NCBI GenBank assembly: GCA_030146905.1 | Contig: JASLAV010001129.1 | Location: 1-5,231 of the forward strand | Source: Lentzea sp. | GTDB lineage: Bacteria > Actinomycetota > Actinomycetes > Mycobacteriales > Pseudonocardiaceae | Length of the DNA stretch: 5,231 bases | Reading direction: 5' to 3' | Shown here: positions 4,740-5,231 of the stretch, one piece after another | Numbering within the stretch: position 1 is the first letter of the stretch | Layout of the letters: every line of letters starts with the position of its first letter | Position numbers and translations under genes: made by a program | Notes under the pieces: generated by a model | What the model saw: only the letters and a program-made list of their open reading frames with translations | Databases searched by the model: none | Told to the model about the DNA's origin: nothing

Positions 4740-5231
4740 TCAGCCGCGCTGCTTCAACCGCGAGCGCTCGCGGCCGCGCAGGTTGGCGTCCAGCGTCACC
4801 TTGCGCACGCGCACGACGTCCGGCGCGACCTCCACGCACTCGTCGGAGGCGCAGAACTCCAGCGCCTCCTCCAGCGAGAGCCTGCGGGGGCGGGCCAGGG
4901 TCTCCATCACGTCGGCCGTGGAGGAGCGCATGTTCGTGAGCTTCTTCTCGCGGGTGACGTTCACGTCGAGGTCCTCGGCGCGCGGGTTCTCGCCCACGAC
5001 CATGCCCTCGTACGCGTCGGCGCCCGGCTCCACGAAGAACGTGCCGCGGTCGGCCAGCTGGATCATCGCGTAGGCGGTGATGGAGCCGGAGCGGTCGGCG
5101 ACCAGCGAGCCGTTGTGGCGGGTGCGGATCTCGCCGGCCCAGGGGCCGTAGCCCTCGGCGACGGCGTTCGCGATGCCGGTGCCGCGGGTCTCGGTGAGGA
5201 ACTCCGTGCGGAAGCCGATGAGGCCGCGCGA
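4740..5231 (-). CDS. typA: Translational GTPase TypA/BipA, C-terminal 163 residues
   Basis: TypA (BipA) is an EF-G-like GTPase that binds the ribosome and assists 50S subunit assembly and growth under stress. Only the C-terminal part is in the window; the frame is open from 5231 to the TGA at 4740-4742. The fragment opens with SRGLIGFRTEFL and TRGTGI, a TypA signature in its EF-G domain-V-like region. GPWAGEIRTRHNGSL, DRGTFFVEPGADAYEGMVVGENPR and EKKLTNMRSS then match the unique C-terminal domain of TypA, which EF-G and LepA lack. It ends in a basic tail, RGRERSRLKQRG, near the usual family C-terminus. The GTPase domain lies outside the window to the right. A strong terminator follows, so typA probably ends its transcription unit here. 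Confidence 0.97.
   Translation of the reverse strand, partial: SRGLIGFRTEFLTETRGTGIANAVAEGYGPWAGEIRTRHNGSLVADRSGSITAYAMIQLADRGTFFVEPGADAYEGMVVGENPRAEDLDVNVTREKKLTNMRSSTADVMETLARPRRLSLEEALEFCASDECVEVAPDVVRVRKVTLDANLRGRERSRLKQRG

Overview
This is a high-G+C actinobacterial chromosome segment in which every gene lies on the minus strand, so the genes read from right to left. The TypA sequence, the lipoprotein pair, the GTG starts and the long G+C-rich terminator hairpins without U-tracts suggest a Pseudonocardiaceae-type organism (Lentzea, Saccharothrix, Amycolatopsis or a relative). That family placement is an inference from overall character, not a search result. No mobile element, CRISPR array, tRNA or rRNA is visible.

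Layout in transcription order: (1) the last 163 codons of typA/bipA, the ribosome-associated GTPase (4740-5231, cut by the window edge), followed by a strong terminator and a second hairpin; (2) a 264-bp intergenic stretch (4476-4739) unusually dense in dyads, including a 68-nt segment that can close on itself through a perfect 10-bp outer stem with an inner hairpin; (3) a family-5 solute-binding lipoprotein (2814-4475) which, lying directly downstream of typA, matches the typA-lpqW order of Mycobacterium (Rv1165-Rv1166) and is probably the LpqW-like protein; (4) a 301-bp intergenic region (2513-2813) with a GlnR-type box, a candidate promoter, a 21-bp-phased direct repeat and an inverted repeat; (5) a second, paralogous family-5 lipoprotein (734-2512); (6) a perfect 14-bp hairpin in the 88-bp gap; (7) the 5' two thirds of a DppB/OppB-type permease gene (1-645), cut by the left edge.

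Genes 5 and 7 look like the start of an oligopeptide or related ABC importer operon: lipid-anchored binding protein, then inner-membrane permease, with the second permease and ATPases expected to the left of the window. The GlnR-like box just upstream of its candidate promoter would fit nitrogen control of peptide uptake. Gene 3 has the same fold as gene 5 but sits with typA and is separated from the importer genes by an apparent promoter region. It is therefore more likely an orphan or repurposed binding protein than a second receptor for the transporter.

The genes themselves are ordinary. The most unusual material is in the two large intergenic regions, above all the nested, mutually exclusive hairpins upstream of the LpqW-like gene.
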